A stretch of 64,000 bases of DNA from Bacteroides sp. ET71 (GCF_023336905.1 NZ_JAMBLS010000002.1:124001-188000), one strand, 5' to 3'; positions 8,861-18,770 are shown, numbered from the stretch's first letter. A program made the numbers and translations. Notes: generated by a model not told the origin, from the sequence alone.

Positions 8861-10021
8861 ATGGGAGAGTTCATTGATTTCTTAGGAAACAACCTGGCCG
8901 ACTTCTGGACCTACACGGGCTTTGCCAATGCCACCGTGGGGCATCTCATCATGCTGGTGGTGGGCCTGTTTTTCATCTACTTGGCCATTGCCAAGGAGTT
9001 TGAACCCATGTTGCTGATTCCCATCGGGTTCGGCATCCTGGTCGGCAACATCCCCTTCAACATGGACGCCGGTCTGCAGGTCGGCATCTACGAGCAAGGG
9101 TCTGTACTGAACATCTTGTACCAGGGCGTCACGTCCGGCTGGTACCCGCCGCTCATCTTCCTGGGCATCGGGGCGATGACGGACTTCTCGGCGCTCATCT
9201 CCAACCCGAAGCTGATGCTGATAGGGGCGGCTGCCCAGTTCGGCATCTTCGGGGCCTACATGATTGCGCTGGCCATCGGGTTCGACCCGATGCAGGCGGG
9301 TGCCATCGGCATCATCGGCGGGGCCGACGGCCCGACGGCCATCTTCCTGTCGTCCAAGCTGGCGCCGAACCTGATGGGTGCCATCGCCGTGTCGGCCTAC
9401 TCGTACATGGCGCTGGTGCCGGTCATCCAGCCCCCCATCATGCGCCTGCTGACGACGAAGAAGGAACGCCTCATCCGCATGAAGCCGCCGCGCGTGGTGT
9501 CGCACACGGAGAAGGTCATCTTCCCCATCGTGGGTTTATTGCTGACGTGCTTCCTGGTGCCGTCCGGCCTGCCGCTGCTGGGCATGCTGTTCTTCGGCAA
9601 CCTGCTAAAAGAGAGCGGCGTGACGCGCCGTCTGGCCAACACTGCCAGCGGCCCGCTTATCGACACCATCACCATCCTGCTGGGTCTGACAGTGGGCGCC
9701 TCGACGCAGGCTTCCGAGTTCCTGACCGTAAACTCGGTGCTGATATTCGTCTTGGGCGCACTGTCCTTCTTCATCGCCACCGCCTCGGGCGTGCTGTTCG
9801 TGAAGATATTCAACCTCTTCCTGAAGAAAGGCAACAAGATTAACCCGCTCATCGGCAACGCAGGCGTGTCGGCCGTGCCCGACTCGGCCCGCATCTCGCA
9901 GATTGTCGGCTTGGAATACGACCCGACCAACTACCTGCTGATGCACGCCATGGGTCCGAACGTGGCCGGCGTCATCGGCTCGGCCATCGCCGCAGGTATC
10001 CTGCTGGGCTTCCTCCTCTAA
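8861..10021 (+). CDS. mmdB: Sodium-ion-translocating decarboxylase beta subunit
   Basis: A 386-residue polytopic membrane protein of the OadB/MmdB/GcdB family. The signature GAIGIIGGADGPTAIFLSSKLAP contains the Asp of the sodium channel (GGADGPT), and GNAGVSAVPDSAR lies near the C-terminus. It decarboxylates carboxybiotin and exports Na+ across the inner membrane, conserving energy from succinate-to-propionate conversion. It is the last gene of the operon and is followed by a strong terminator. Confidence 0.95.
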   Translation: MGEFIDFLGNNLADFWTYTGFANATVGHLIMLVVGLFFIYLAIAKEFEPMLLIPIGFGILVGNIPFNMDAGLQVGIYEQGSVLNILYQGVTSGWYPPLIFLGIGAMTDFSALISNPKLMLIGAAAQFGIFGAYMIALAIGFDPMQAGAIGIIGGADGPTAIFLSSKLAPNLMGAIAVSAYSYMALVPVIQPPIMRLLTTKKERLIRMKPPRVVSHTEKVIFPIVGLLLTCFLVPSGLPLLGMLFFGNLLKESGVTRRLANTASGPLIDTITILLGLTVGASTQASEFLTVNSVLIFVLGALSFFIATASGVLFVKIFNLFLKKGNKINPLIGNAGVSAVPDSARISQIVGLEYDPTNYLLMHAMGPNVAGVIGSAIAAGILLGFLL

Positions 10022-10055
10022 AGGAGCAGGGCAGACACTTTTGATTAGACCACCG

Positions 10056-10103
10056 CGAGGGGCGCGACCTGGAGAAATCCGGGTGCGCCCCTCGATTTTT
10101 TTT
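10056..10103 (+). terminator. Rho-independent terminator of the decarboxylase operon
   Basis: An exact 10-bp stem (CGAGGGGCGC at 10056-10065 and its complement at 10085-10094) with a 19-nt loop is followed by A and eight T residues. The region between this terminator and the next (10104-10373) shows no gene or motif I recognise. Confidence 0.9.
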
Positions 10104-10373
10104 CGCCCGCTTGTTTGGAAATAGCCTTACCTTGTCGCTCGAAAAGGTAAACCAAGCACCGTCACCTGGGTAGATGACCGATGACAGACGTGGTCACTAG
10201 CAAAGATAGACCGAAGTACCTCCGCTTGGAAGAGCAAGGTGAACAAACAAGCCACCGGACAACCCCTGCCCGACACCGGCAGCACCGATGACGGCGACGA
10301 CAGCGGACAGGGCACCTTTGGCTGAGCCATCCGCCCCCTTCCCCACGTCCTCGCAGGAACGCGGGGAAACAAA

Positions 10374-10403
10374 AAGGGGCCGCCTCTCACGAAGCGGCCC
10401 CTT
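10374..10403 (-). terminator. Terminator of the aldolase gene
   Basis: The 10-bp arms AAGGGGCCGC (10374-10383) and GCGGCCCCTT (10394-10403) pair exactly. On the minus strand the stem is followed by a short T run, 48 bp beyond the aldolase stop. Confidence 0.85.
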
Positions 10404-10450
10404 CAAGCAAAGTCATGCATTAAGTATGATAAAAAATAAACATCGATGGG

Positions 10451-11455
10451 TTATTTAGCCAACTTGCCGTTCGAACCCAGCACGTTGATGATTTTGTGCT
10501 TGTACAGCTTCTCCATCTCATCGCGGGCCGGACCCAGATACTTGCGCGGGTCGAACTCAGCCGGCTTCTCGGCAAACACCTTGCGAACGGCAGCCGTCAT
10601 AGCCAGACGCGAGTCAGAGTCGATGTTAATCTTGCAAACGGCACTCTTGGCAGCCTTACGCAGCTCGTCCTCGGGGATACCGATAGCAGCCTCCAGCTTG
10701 CCGCCGTACTGGTTGATCATGTCCACATACTCCTGAGGAACAGAAGAAGAACCGTGCAGCACGATGGGGAATCCCGGAAGTTTCTCCATCACAGCATCCA
10801 ACACGTCAAATGCCAAAGGAGGAGGAACCAGACGGCCCGTAGCGGGGTCAACGTGGCACTGCTCGGGTTTGAACTTGTAAGCACCGTGCGACGTACCGAT
10901 AGAGATAGCCAAGCTGTCACAACCCGTACGCGTAGCAAAATCGATAACCTCCTCAGGATTTGTATAAGTATGGTGCTCGGCAGAAACCTCGTCCTCAACG
11001 CCGGCCAACACGCCCAGCTCGCCCTCAACAGTCACATCATACTGATGAGCATACTCAACCACCTTCTTCGTCAGAGCCACATTCTCCTCATAAGGCAGGT
11101 GAGAACCGTCAATCATCACCGAAGAAAAGCCCATGTCCACGCAAGACTTGCACAGCTCGAAGCTGTCGCCGTGGTCCAGATGCAGGACGATTTCCGGATG
11201 TTCACAACCCAGTTCCTTGGCATACTGAACGGCACCCTCGGCCATGTAGCGCAGCAACGTCTGGTTGGCATAGTTGCGGGCGCCTTTGGACACCTGCAGG
11301 ATAACCGGGCTCTTCTCCTCAGAAGAAGCCTTGATGATAGCCTGCAACTGCTCCATGTTGTTGAAGTTGAAAGCCGGAATGGCATATCCACCCTTGATTG
11401 CACGCGCAAACATCTCTCTGGTGTTTACGAGGCCTAATTCTTTGTAATTAACCAT
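10451..11455 (-). CDS. fba: Class II fructose-1,6-bisphosphate aldolase
   Basis: A 334-residue TIM-barrel enzyme that cleaves fructose-1,6-bisphosphate to glyceraldehyde-3-phosphate and DHAP in glycolysis, or runs in reverse in gluconeogenesis. HLDHGDSFE (residues 92-100) carries Zn-binding residues, VEGELGVLAGVEDEV the mid-barrel glutamate motif, and IGTSHGAYKF and LHGSSSVP the phosphate-binding and further metal-His loops. Length and motif order are normal. It is transcribed alone, with its own -7 box and terminator. Confidence 0.96.
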   Translation of the reverse strand: MVNYKELGLVNTREMFARAIKGGYAIPAFNFNNMEQLQAIIKASSEEKSPVILQVSKGARNYANQTLLRYMAEGAVQYAKELGCEHPEIVLHLDHGDSFELCKSCVDMGFSSVMIDGSHLPYEENVALTKKVVEYAHQYDVTVEGELGVLAGVEDEVSAEHHTYTNPEEVIDFATRTGCDSLAISIGTSHGAYKFKPEQCHVDPATGRLVPPPLAFDVLDAVMEKLPGFPIVLHGSSSVPQEYVDMINQYGGKLEAAIGIPEDELRKAAKSAVCKINIDSDSRLAMTAAVRKVFAEKPAEFDPRKYLGPARDEMEKLYKHKIINVLGSNGKLAK

Positions 11456-11495
11456 GTTGTTTTAAAATTTATTGTTAGTGAATCAAAATTCTATG

Positions 11496-11503
11496 CAAAA
11501 GTA
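11496..11503 (-). promoter_or_regulatory. -7 box of fba
   Basis: The minus strand reads TACTTTTG, an exact TAnnTTTG match, about 41 bp upstream of the fba ATG. Confidence 0.6.
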
Positions 11504-11546
11504 AACATTCTCCTTCAAATACGGAAAAGGCAGAAGCAATAATTTA

Positions 11547-12572
11547 CTAATGTTTACGCAAATAAACGATGGTAGGCAAGTGGTCACTGTATCCGTTCAG
11601 CCACTTGCGCCCGCCATGCGTCCGCAAAGGATAGCCCTCATACTTATCGTCATGCTGGAACAGATAGTCCGGACGAAAGACTTCATTGCCATCATAAAGC
11701 AAGCCCCCCTGCCCCTCCAGCAGTGGGCGTGTCAGCACAATCTGGTCGAACAGATTCCACTTGCCACGATAGCACAACGTCCCTATCCCGTCATCCTCCA
11801 GCGTCTTCCACCAAGGATTATAAAACTCCTGCTCGCCCACCTGCTCCCTGTCCTTGCGGGCACCCAGCACCTGCAAACTCTCATCCATCGGGTCATCATT
11901 CAAGTCACCCATGACAATCAGCTTCAAATGCCGGTCCTCGCGGAACAACGAATCCTTCAAAGCCTTTACCTGGCGGGCAGCATGAATACGATATTCCTCA
12001 CCGCTGCCACGCGAAGGCCAGTGGTTGACAATAAGACACAGGCGCTCACCGGCCAAGCTACCGTCCACCACCAGGAAGCCACGGGTCAAATCAGTGGTAT
12101 CGCCCTCAAAAGGAGCGGAATAAACCAGCTTAGAGTGCTTTACCTGAAATTGGAGCGAGTCATACAACAGAGCACAATCAATGCCCCGCTCATCCGGTCC
12201 CTCATAATGCACATATCTATATTGAGAAAGTGCCGGTTGCTTCAGCAAGTCATCCAAGACTCGCTTGTTCTCCACTTCCGCCACGCCAATGCATGCCGGG
12301 CCTTGCGTCACCTTTCCGCGCGAAAGTTCAGACAATACATGAGCCAAGTTCTTCAACTTTGCCTCGTATTTTGTCGTGTTCCAAGCATACCGTCCGTCAG
12401 GCAAAAAATCATAATCATTCTTCCCGTCATCGTGAATCGTGTCAAACAGGTTCTCCAAATTATAAAATGCCACGCTATACAGCTCAGACTTACGCTTCCC
12501 GCATCCCTGTGCAAGCAACAGATAAACACAGAGAGCAAGCATCGACAATCTCAAAAGGTACTTTCTTTTCAT
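11547..12572 (-). CDS. Endonuclease/exonuclease/phosphatase-fold lipoprotein
   Basis: A 341-residue protein from the ATG at 12572; the two codons upstream would need a TTG start. A lipoprotein signal ends in LLAQGC. The mature part has EEP (DNase I/sphingomyelinase) motifs: FYNLENLFD, IGVAEVENKRVLDDL with the metal Glu, VNHWPSRGSG, VMGDLNDDP with the catalytic Asp-x-Asn, and GYSDHLPTIV with the final Asp-His pair. It is therefore a Mg2+-dependent hydrolase tethered outside the cytoplasm. The substrate (DNA, phosphoester or lipid) cannot be told. It sits between fba and rpmE, probably as a single gene. Confidence 0.88.
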   Translation of the reverse strand: MKRKYLLRLSMLALCVYLLLAQGCGKRKSELYSVAFYNLENLFDTIHDDGKNDYDFLPDGRYAWNTTKYEAKLKNLAHVLSELSRGKVTQGPACIGVAEVENKRVLDDLLKQPALSQYRYVHYEGPDERGIDCALLYDSLQFQVKHSKLVYSAPFEGDTTDLTRGFLVVDGSLAGERLCLIVNHWPSRGSGEEYRIHAARQVKALKDSLFREDRHLKLIVMGDLNDDPMDESLQVLGARKDREQVGEQEFYNPWWKTLEDDGIGTLCYRGKWNLFDQIVLTRPLLEGQGGLLYDGNEVFRPDYLFQHDDKYEGYPLRTHGGRKWLNGYSDHLPTIVYLRKH

Positions 12573-12666
12573 AACCAAACAATCTTAATCGGGTGCAAAA
12601 GTCAGAAATTAAATGGGATAAACCTATTTTTAGGAGAACTTTTTTCTTTATTCAAAAGAAATGCCT

Positions 12667-12674
12667 TATCTTTG
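12667..12674 (+). promoter_or_regulatory. -7 box of rpmE
   Basis: TATCTTTG matches TAnnTTTG exactly. It lies 78 bp before the L31 start, giving a leader of about 70 nt, long enough for post-transcriptional control. No specific fold was recognised in the leader. Confidence 0.7.
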
Positions 12675-12752
12675 CCCCCCGAAATCAAAGACCATTACAC
12701 TACTTTATTACCAAAAGTAACCGCATAGTAAAACTAAAAAAGAAAATAGGAA

Positions 12753-13007
12753 ATGAAAAAAGGTATCCATCCTGAGAATTATCGTCCGGTAGTATTCAAA
12801 GATATGTCCAACGGCGACATGTTTTTGTCACGCTCTACTTGCAACACGAAAGAGACCATTGAGTTCGAAGGCGAAACTTATCCGCTGATTAAACTCGAAA
12901 TCTCCAGCTCTTCACATCCGTTCTACACAGGTAAGTCTAAACTGGTAGACACAGCCGGTCGCGTAGATAAGTTCATGAGCCGCTACGCCAAGAGCACAAA
13001 GAAATAA
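12753..13007 (+). CDS. rpmE2: 50S ribosomal protein L31, type B
   Basis: An 84-residue protein starting [19 protein letters not shown] with [23 protein letters not shown], the hallmark C-terminal part of L31. The N-terminal zinc-ribbon CxxC pairs of type A are absent, so this is the zinc-independent type B form. It is a monocistronic gene with its own promoter and terminator. Confidence 0.96.
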   Translation: MKKGIHPENYRPVVFKDMSNGDMFLSRSTCNTKETIEFEGETYPLIKLEISSSSHPFYTGKSKLVDTAGRVDKFMSRYAKSTKK

Positions 13008-13024
13008 ATTCAAACAAATCTTTC

Positions 13025-13064
13025 AAGGGGCTGTCATCCATAAAAGAAGACAGCCCCTTTTCTT
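13025..13064 (+). terminator. Terminator of rpmE
   Basis: An exact 11-bp stem (AAGGGGCTGTC at 13025-13035 and its complement at 13049-13059) with a 13-nt loop and a T-rich 3' side. It sits between the convergent rpmE and beta-helix genes and may serve both. Confidence 0.85.
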
Positions 13065-13073
13065 TGTCCACAC

Positions 13074-14636
13074 TTAAGGATGGTCAAGCACTTGTATGTC
13101 GGCTTCACTCACGCCATAGTCCGCCGGCACATATATCTTCCCTTTATTGGGGAAAGGCATGAATTGCCCGCTGCCCAGCAAATCATATACGACAGGAGTG
13201 AATGAGCCTCCTTTCCGGCTACGGAACATCCACACACAAAAATCGCCGTGCAGCGCATAGCCTAATTCCACTTGTCCGTCGTCATTTCCTTCGAACTCGT
13301 AACTGAACACATTCAGGCCGTTTCCTTTAAATCCAAAACGGAGTTTGGCCCGCAACTCATCAGTCAGGTCTATCTCGAGGAAATTCTGCAACGGCGATGC
13401 TACAACTGCTCCCAGCACATACCATTGTGAACCCGAATCGTCCAGCCGGTTCCACATCAATCCGTCTGCTGCCTTACCACGAAGACGTTGCAAAAGGGTC
13501 AAATCATACGGAGAAAGATTGTGTAAACCGTCGACCACACAGTTCACGAACGAAAATTTATCCGCAATGTCCCAACCCACCATGCCGGGCGAGTAATCCA
13601 GGAGCTTGTAGTCCTTGTTTCTCAATGTAAAAGTAGAATTGGAAATTTTCACACGCAAATTGGGACTATTGGCTCCGGCATGCAAAAAGCAAGTACCGAA
13701 GTCGTTCAGATATGAATACGAAATCTGCTGGTCGAGCAACAAGTCGGGGCTGAAATTATCATCCACCACGATGCCACGGTCCATCGTATCGTAATAAACC
13801 TGATTGAACACGAAGAAACCTCCAGTAGAAATACGGATACCTACCGTTTCTTTAAAGTTCTCTCCGTCTGCCCGTACAGTTCCTCCGGTAGTATTCATGG
13901 CCAGAAGATGCACGTTATTTAAGATATGCCCCGCAGACTTGGTTACGATGGCTTCTTTGGTACCATAAATAAAGGTGTCGGAAATCTTACAGTCGCAGCA
14001 GGATTTATCGATATAGATGCCATAGACATCATCGTTCGACGATATGCCTTGTATGGTCACGTTGTCTATCTTGGTGTCCGAGCTGCCTGTCCCGCCCGGT
14101 TCGGGCAGATGGATACGTATGTGGGTATTCCGTCCCCGGACCAAGCTCATGTTACGGATTTGTACCAACTGCTTTCTCCCGTCTATCAGGATGCCGTTAT
14201 CTGCGTTGTAGCAGTCCAGAATACCTCCTTCGATGTACGAAAAACGCCTGTGCGTGACATCTACGAAATAAACCTCCGAGTAGCCGACTTTGATAAGGGC
14301 ATCCAGATGGGTATCAGATTTCAGCAGGGCATTCTTGTCAAATGCCAGGTTCACATTCTTCGTATAGTCCATAGGCAGCACAATCGGTTCGGTCAAGTTG
14401 TATGTTCCGGCCGGGAAGAATACGGTTTTGCCATACGATTGCTTTATCAGGCGGTTCAGCTCAGGGCCGATAGGTGTCCCGTCGTTCCGGATACCATGGC
14501 CGACGGCAGAAATAATTCCGGCAAGTTCTGCTGATTGCTCTGTCGTGTTTGTGTATTGCCTGAGCTGCTGCTTATCCTGTCCATAAGCCGGACAAAGGAG
14601 AAAGAAGCCGAACAGGAAACAGATAGTTTGTTTCAT
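13074..14636 (-). CDS. Secreted right-handed beta-helix protein (pectate-lyase/GH28-related)
   Basis: A 520-residue protein with a cleavable signal peptide (MKQTICFLFGFFLLCPAYG). An N-terminal cap follows (GIRNDGTPIGPELNRLIKQ, then KTVFFPAGTYNLTEPI), the usual start of a pectate-lyase-superfamily beta-helix. Repeating strands run to about residue 390, ending in a C-terminal beta domain. I see no GH28 catalytic Asp signature, so it could be a lyase, a tailspike-like binder or a structural protein. No SusC/SusD pair is adjacent, so nothing ties it to a polysaccharide locus. Known family: surface or periplasmic polysaccharide-active helices. Confidence 0.75.
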   Translation of the reverse strand: MKQTICFLFGFFLLCPAYGQDKQQLRQYTNTTEQSAELAGIISAVGHGIRNDGTPIGPELNRLIKQSYGKTVFFPAGTYNLTEPIVLPMDYTKNVNLAFDKNALLKSDTHLDALIKVGYSEVYFVDVTHRRFSYIEGGILDCYNADNGILIDGRKQLVQIRNMSLVRGRNTHIRIHLPEPGGTGSSDTKIDNVTIQGISSNDDVYGIYIDKSCCDCKISDTFIYGTKEAIVTKSAGHILNNVHLLAMNTTGGTVRADGENFKETVGIRISTGGFFVFNQVYYDTMDRGIVVDDNFSPDLLLDQQISYSYLNDFGTCFLHAGANSPNLRVKISNSTFTLRNKDYKLLDYSPGMVGWDIADKFSFVNCVVDGLHNLSPYDLTLLQRLRGKAADGLMWNRLDDSGSQWYVLGAVVASPLQNFLEIDLTDELRAKLRFGFKGNGLNVFSYEFEGNDDGQVELGYALHGDFCVWMFRSRKGGSFTPVVYDLLGSGQFMPFPNKGKIYVPADYGVSEADIQVLDHP

Positions 14637-14660
14637 CAGATGGATGTTTCAGGATTGAAT

Positions 14661-14707
14661 AAAAAACCTCCTTAGCTGCTTCTGCAAGGAAAGCAAGATA
14701 AGGAGGT
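14661..14707 (-). terminator. Terminator of pepT-gcvT
   Basis: On the minus strand, just after the gcvT stop, CCTCCTTA pairs with TAAGGAGG (14667-14674 and 14699-14706) and is followed by six T residues. Confidence 0.8.
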
Positions 14708-14714
14708 GTAACAC

Positions 14715-15806
14715 TTATTTAGCTGTGCGGAAAGGCGGCTTCACCACTTGCGCTTTCAGCTTGCGGCCGCGCACGTCAATGCAGATTTCCGTCCCCGGCT
14801 TGGAATACTCCGGTTTGACATAACCCATTCCGATGCCAATCTTACGCATGGGCGACATGGTGCCCGAAGTGACCGTGCCGATGGCATTTCCTTCGGCATC
14901 GCAAAGGCCATAGCCATGACGTGGGATGCCGCGGTCTATCATCTCGAATCCCACCAATTTGCGGGTAACACCTTCGCGCTTCTGCTGCTCCAGCATGGGG
15001 CGGTTGATGAAATTCTTTCCTTCCACAAACTTGGTAATCCAGCCCAAACCGGCCTCGATGGGCGAAGTGGTATCATCCAAATCGTTGCCGTACAGGCAGA
15101 AGCCCATCTCCAAGCGGAGCGTGTCGCGGGCACCCAGCCCGACGGGTTTAATGCCAAATTCGGCACCTGCCTCGAAGACGGCATCCCAAATCTTCAAGGC
15201 AGCTTCGGGATAGAAATACAGTTCGAAACCTCCGGCACCGGTATAGCCCGTGTTGGAAATGATGACATCCGGCTCGCCGGCAAATTCGCCGTGCGTAAAG
15301 TGATAGTAAGGAATGGCCGAAAGGTCAATGGAAGTCAGTTTTTGCAATGCTTTAATAGCCAATGGGCCTTGCACGGCCAACTGTGCCATGCGTTCGGAGG
15401 CATTCTCCAGCTCGGCTCCTTCGGTGTTATGAGCCACGCACCAATTCCAGTCTTTCTCTATATTGGCTGCATTCACTACCAACAGATACTTTTCCGGTTC
15501 GTATTGATAGACCAGCAAGTCATCTACGATGCCTCCTGTTTCGTTGGGAAAGCAAGTGTATTGCACCTTGCCCGGCACCAAAGCCGCCACGTCGTTAGAG
15601 GTCACTTTCTGTAAAAAAGGTAGGGCTTTCGGGCCTTTTACCCAGAACTCGCCCATGTGGGAAACATCAAACACGCCGACGGCGTGGCACACGGTCAGGT
15701 GTTCGTCAATGATGCCGGAATACTCGATAGGCATGTTATAGCCGGCAAACTCGTGCATCTTTGCGCCCAACGCAATATGCTTCTCTGTAAATGGAGTCGT
15801 TTTCAT
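14715..15806 (-). CDS. gcvT: Glycine cleavage system T protein (aminomethyltransferase)
   Basis: A 363-residue folate-dependent enzyme. It takes the aminomethyl group from the H-protein lipoyl arm and makes methylene-THF and ammonia. [10 protein letters not shown], the folate-binding [13 protein letters not shown], and [19 protein letters not shown] with the catalytic Asp region are all present. The length is normal. GcvH and GcvP are not nearby, so the operon is split in this genome. It lies 38 bp downstream of pepT with no terminator between, so the two are probably cotranscribed. Confidence 0.96.
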   Translation of the reverse strand: MKTTPFTEKHIALGAKMHEFAGYNMPIEYSGIIDEHLTVCHAVGVFDVSHMGEFWVKGPKALPFLQKVTSNDVAALVPGKVQYTCFPNETGGIVDDLLVYQYEPEKYLLVVNAANIEKDWNWCVAHNTEGAELENASERMAQLAVQGPLAIKALQKLTSIDLSAIPYYHFTHGEFAGEPDVIISNTGYTGAGGFELYFYPEAALKIWDAVFEAGAEFGIKPVGLGARDTLRLEMGFCLYGNDLDDTTSPIEAGLGWITKFVEGKNFINRPMLEQQKREGVTRKLVGFEMIDRGIPRHGYGLCDAEGNAIGTVTSGTMSPMRKIGIGMGYVKPEYSKPGTEICIDVRGRKLKAQVVKPPFRTAK

Positions 15807-15844
15807 TCGATTATGGTTTTGATTAAGGGTTTATAGCACAACGT

Positions 15845-17068
15845 TCAACGGGCTGCGGTCAGCTCGGCAATCTTCACAATCACGTTCATGGCTTTCTCCA
15901 TGCTCTGAATGGGCACGAACTCGTAACGCCCGTGAAAATTCAGTCCCCCGGCAAAGATGTTGGGGCAGGGCAAGCCCTTGAACGAGAGCTGCGCACCGTC
16001 CGTCCCCCCGCGTATGGCCTTCACGTGCGGCTCTACACCGGCCGCTTTCATGGCTTCGAAAGCGATGTCGATGACGTGCATGACCGGTTCTATCTGCTGG
16101 CGCATGTTGTAATACTGGTCCTTGAGTTCCAACGTGACCACTTGCTCGCCATATTCCGCGTTAACGAGGTCGGCCAGACGCTGCATTTCGGCCTTGCGGG
16201 CTTCGAAACGCACACGGTCGTGGTCGCGAATGATATAAGAGACGGTGGTTCGTTCCACATCGCCGCTCACGCCTATCAGGTGATAGAAGCCCTCGTAACC
16301 GTCGGTATGTTCAGGCGTTTCGCTGTCAGGCAGGAAAGACATGAAACGGTTGGCCACACGCAACGAATTTATCATCTTGTTCTTGGCATAGCCGGGATGC
16401 ACATTGCGACCCTTGAACAGCAATTTTGCCGAAGCGGCATTGAAGTTCTCAAACTCCAGCTCACCCACTTCACCGCCATCCATCGTATAGGCCCAATCGC
16501 AAGCAAACTTCTCCACGTCAAACTTATGAGCCCCCAAGCCGATTTCTTCGTCAGGATTGAAACCGATGCGTATCTTGCCATGCTTTATTTCAGGATGCTG
16601 TTGCAGGTAAACGACGGCCGAAACAATCTCGGCAATGCCAGCCTTGTCGTCAGCCCCCAACAGCGTCTTGCCGTCGGTCACAATCAAGTCTTCACCCACA
16701 TGAGCCAGCAGCTCCGGGAACTGGGCGGGAGACAGTACGATGTTTTCATCCGCACACAGCGTAATGTCCCCACCGTCATAATTCCGCACGATGCGGGGCG
16801 AAACGCCCTTGCCACTCATGTCCGGACTGGTGTCCATGTGGGCAATAAAGCCGACCACGGGCACTTCCTCGTCTGTATTGGCTGGCAAAGTGGCAAAAAG
16901 ATAACCGTTGTCATCCAGCGTCACCTCCTGAAGTCCCAACGACTCCAATTCATCTTTCAAATACCTGGCAAATACCATCTGCCCCGGCGTACTGGGTGTC
17001 ACGCCGGTTTCTTCGCTTGACTGCGTGTCGAAGCTCACGTACTTCAAAAATCGTTCTAACAATGTCAT
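15845..17068 (-). CDS. pepT: Peptidase T (tripeptidase)
   Basis: A 407-residue M20-family dizinc aminopeptidase that removes the N-terminal residue of tripeptides in the cytoplasm. Metal-site motifs are [32 protein letters not shown] and, near the C-terminus, [19 protein letters not shown]. The start is the ATG at 17068; an upstream extension would need TTG at 17077. It is the first gene of the pepT-gcvT pair. A 22-bp periodic repeat lies upstream in its 5' region. Confidence 0.95.
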   Translation of the reverse strand: MTLLERFLKYVSFDTQSSEETGVTPSTPGQMVFARYLKDELESLGLQEVTLDDNGYLFATLPANTDEEVPVVGFIAHMDTSPDMSGKGVSPRIVRNYDGGDITLCADENIVLSPAQFPELLAHVGEDLIVTDGKTLLGADDKAGIAEIVSAVVYLQQHPEIKHGKIRIGFNPDEEIGLGAHKFDVEKFACDWAYTMDGGEVGELEFENFNAASAKLLFKGRNVHPGYAKNKMINSLRVANRFMSFLPDSETPEHTDGYEGFYHLIGVSGDVERTTVSYIIRDHDRVRFEARKAEMQRLADLVNAEYGEQVVTLELKDQYYNMRQQIEPVMHVIDIAFEAMKAAGVEPHVKAIRGGTDGAQLSFKGLPCPNIFAGGLNFHGRYEFVPIQSMEKAMNVIVKIAELTAAR

Positions 17069-17125
17069 ACTAAACAAATATTTACTTTCTTAAATAAAGG
17101 ACGAAGCACGAAGGCCAACGCCCCC

Positions 17126-17190
17126 GCTTCTCACGGACCAGAGCCTTCCTTCTTACGGACAAGAAGCGCGCCTCTTCCGAACAAGAGATT
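17126..17190. repeat. Three-unit 22-bp dyad array upstream of pepT
   Basis: Three copies step by exactly 22 bp, judged on the centre ACGGAC, ACGGAC, CCGAAC at 17133, 17155 and 17177. Each is a short inverted repeat: CTC/GAG, CTTCTT/AAGAAG and CTCTT/AAGAG. The units resemble the array at 42376-42460 (CTTCTCCGnnnAAGAGCC-like). Nothing else was seen in 17069-17253. Confidence 0.7.
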
Positions 17191-17253
17191 CTCTCCTCCT
17201 GCACGAAGCACACATGCACATGCCTACGCCCTGTTTATCGCTGTAAAATTAAG

Positions 17254-17297
17254 AAAAGAGGCGTGAACTGCCAAGCAATTCACGCCTCTTTTTTTCA
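17254..17297 (-). terminator. Strong bidirectional terminator after the PurF-like gene
   Basis: The 14-bp arms AAAAGAGGCGTGAA (17254-17267) and their complement (17279-17292) are T-flanked on both strands. It ends the PurF-like transcript. Confidence 0.9.
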
Positions 17298-17319
17298 TTT
17301 CCATACACCAGTATGGCAC

Positions 17320-18729
17320 TCAAAAGCAACCCGTTCCGTCGAAACAATGGGTACACAATTTACATTTAGGCAACCCGATAGATTCTACCAGCGTTTCCAG
17401 CGTATTGAATTTCAAAGAATTCAGTCCGAAACGCTGGCGGATGATATCCACCAACTTCTCATACTCCGGCGAACCGGTCCGGGCATACTTCTCCAGATTC
17501 TTATTCTCGTCACCTTCCAGCTCTTTGATAATGCGCCGCGTAATCAGCTCAAGATTACTGCGCGAAGCCGTAAAACCGATGAATGGACAAGCATAAATAA
17601 GCGGCGGACAAGCAATGCGGATATGCACCTCGCGGGCACCACACTCATAAAGCACCTTCACATTGTCCCGCAACTGTGTGCCGCGCACGATGGAGTCATC
17701 GCAAAACAACAACCGCTTGCCTTGCAACATGGAACGATTGGGAATCAATTTCATCTTGGCCACCAGGTTACGCAACTCTTGCCGGCTCGGCGTAAAACTA
17801 CGCGGCCAGGTAGGCGTGTACTTGGCAATGGCCCGATGATAAGGCACCCCCTTGCCTTCTGCATAACCCAGCGCCATGCCTACGCCCGAATCGGGAATAC
17901 CACAAGCACAATCCACTTCCGAAGTGTCCGTCTGCCCCATTTTCAATCCGGACAAGAAACGGACTTCCTCCACATTGCGGTCTTCATAACACGAAGTAGG
18001 GAAACCATAATATACCCACAGGAAAGAACAAACCTGCATCTGCTCATTAGGCTTGCGCAACTGTTCCACCCCGTCTGCACACAAACGAACAATTTCGCCC
18101 GGCCCCAGGTAAGAATGTATCTCATAGTCCAAGTTCGGGAAACTGCTTGACTCACTGCTGGCTGCGTACGCCCCCTCCTTTCGGCCTATCACGATAGGTG
18201 TACGTCCCCATTTGTCGCGGGCAGCAATAATGCCATCCTCCGTCAGCAACAACATAGAGCAAGAACCCTTGATGCGATTATAAACATTTTCAATGCCCTC
18301 TACAAAAGTCTTCCCTTGAATAATGAGCAAGGCTACCAGCTCCGTCTGGTTCGTTTTACCCGAACTAAGCTCTGCAAAATGCATATTGCGAGACAACAGC
18401 TCGGCCTCCAGTTCGTCCATATTCTGTATTTTTGCCACCGTAACAATAGCAAACCGGCCTAAATGAGAATTTATAATAATGGGCTGGGCATCTGTATCAC
18501 TAATGATGCCTATGCCCGAATTGCCGACAAACTTGTTCAACTCGTCTTCAAATTTAGTCCGGAAATACGTACTTTCCAAGTTATGGATGGAACGGGTGAA
18601 TTGTTTTTTTTCCGCATCATACGTAGCCATACCGCCACGTCTGGTTCCCAAATGCGAATTATAATCAGTGCCGTAAAACAAATCGGTCACACATTGCGCC
18701 TTGGATACTGTTCCGAAAAAGCCTCCCAT
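17320..18729 (-). CDS. Amidophosphoribosyltransferase (PurF) homologue lacking the N-terminal Cys nucleophile
   Basis: A 469-residue protein with PurF architecture: an N-terminal Ntn-glutaminase-like half and a C-terminal phosphoribosyltransferase half with a good PRPP motif, LLFCDDSIVRGTQ (341-353). Active PurF begins MCGI, and Cys2 is the glutaminase nucleophile. This one begins MGGFFGTVSK, with Gly at positions 2 and 3. It should not hydrolyse glutamine. It may use ammonia, partner with another glutaminase or have a new substrate. The C-terminus is Cys-rich (CKLCTHCFDGTGC), suggesting a metal site. It is transcribed alone from its own promoter. Homology is clear; function is not. Confidence 0.85.
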   Translation of the reverse strand: MGGFFGTVSKAQCVTDLFYGTDYNSHLGTRRGGMATYDAEKKQFTRSIHNLESTYFRTKFEDELNKFVGNSGIGIISDTDAQPIIINSHLGRFAIVTVAKIQNMDELEAELLSRNMHFAELSSGKTNQTELVALLIIQGKTFVEGIENVYNRIKGSCSMLLLTEDGIIAARDKWGRTPIVIGRKEGAYAASSESSSFPNLDYEIHSYLGPGEIVRLCADGVEQLRKPNEQMQVCSFLWVYYGFPTSCYEDRNVEEVRFLSGLKMGQTDTSEVDCACGIPDSGVGMALGYAEGKGVPYHRAIAKYTPTWPRSFTPSRQELRNLVAKMKLIPNRSMLQGKRLLFCDDSIVRGTQLRDNVKVLYECGAREVHIRIACPPLIYACPFIGFTASRSNLELITRRIIKELEGDENKNLEKYARTGSPEYEKLVDIIRQRFGLNSLKFNTLETLVESIGLPKCKLCTHCFDGTGCF

Positions 18730-18770
18730 AAGAAATGATGTATTGTATTTAAATTTAGCATTTATGCGTG

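Noticed and set aside
10127-10406. Short minus-strand frames between the terminators
   Set aside because: No family resemblance or start signals, and one overlaps the fba terminator.
11550-12728. 392-codon frame opposite the EEP lipoprotein
   Set aside because: The minus-strand gene has all catalytic motifs; this is antisense.
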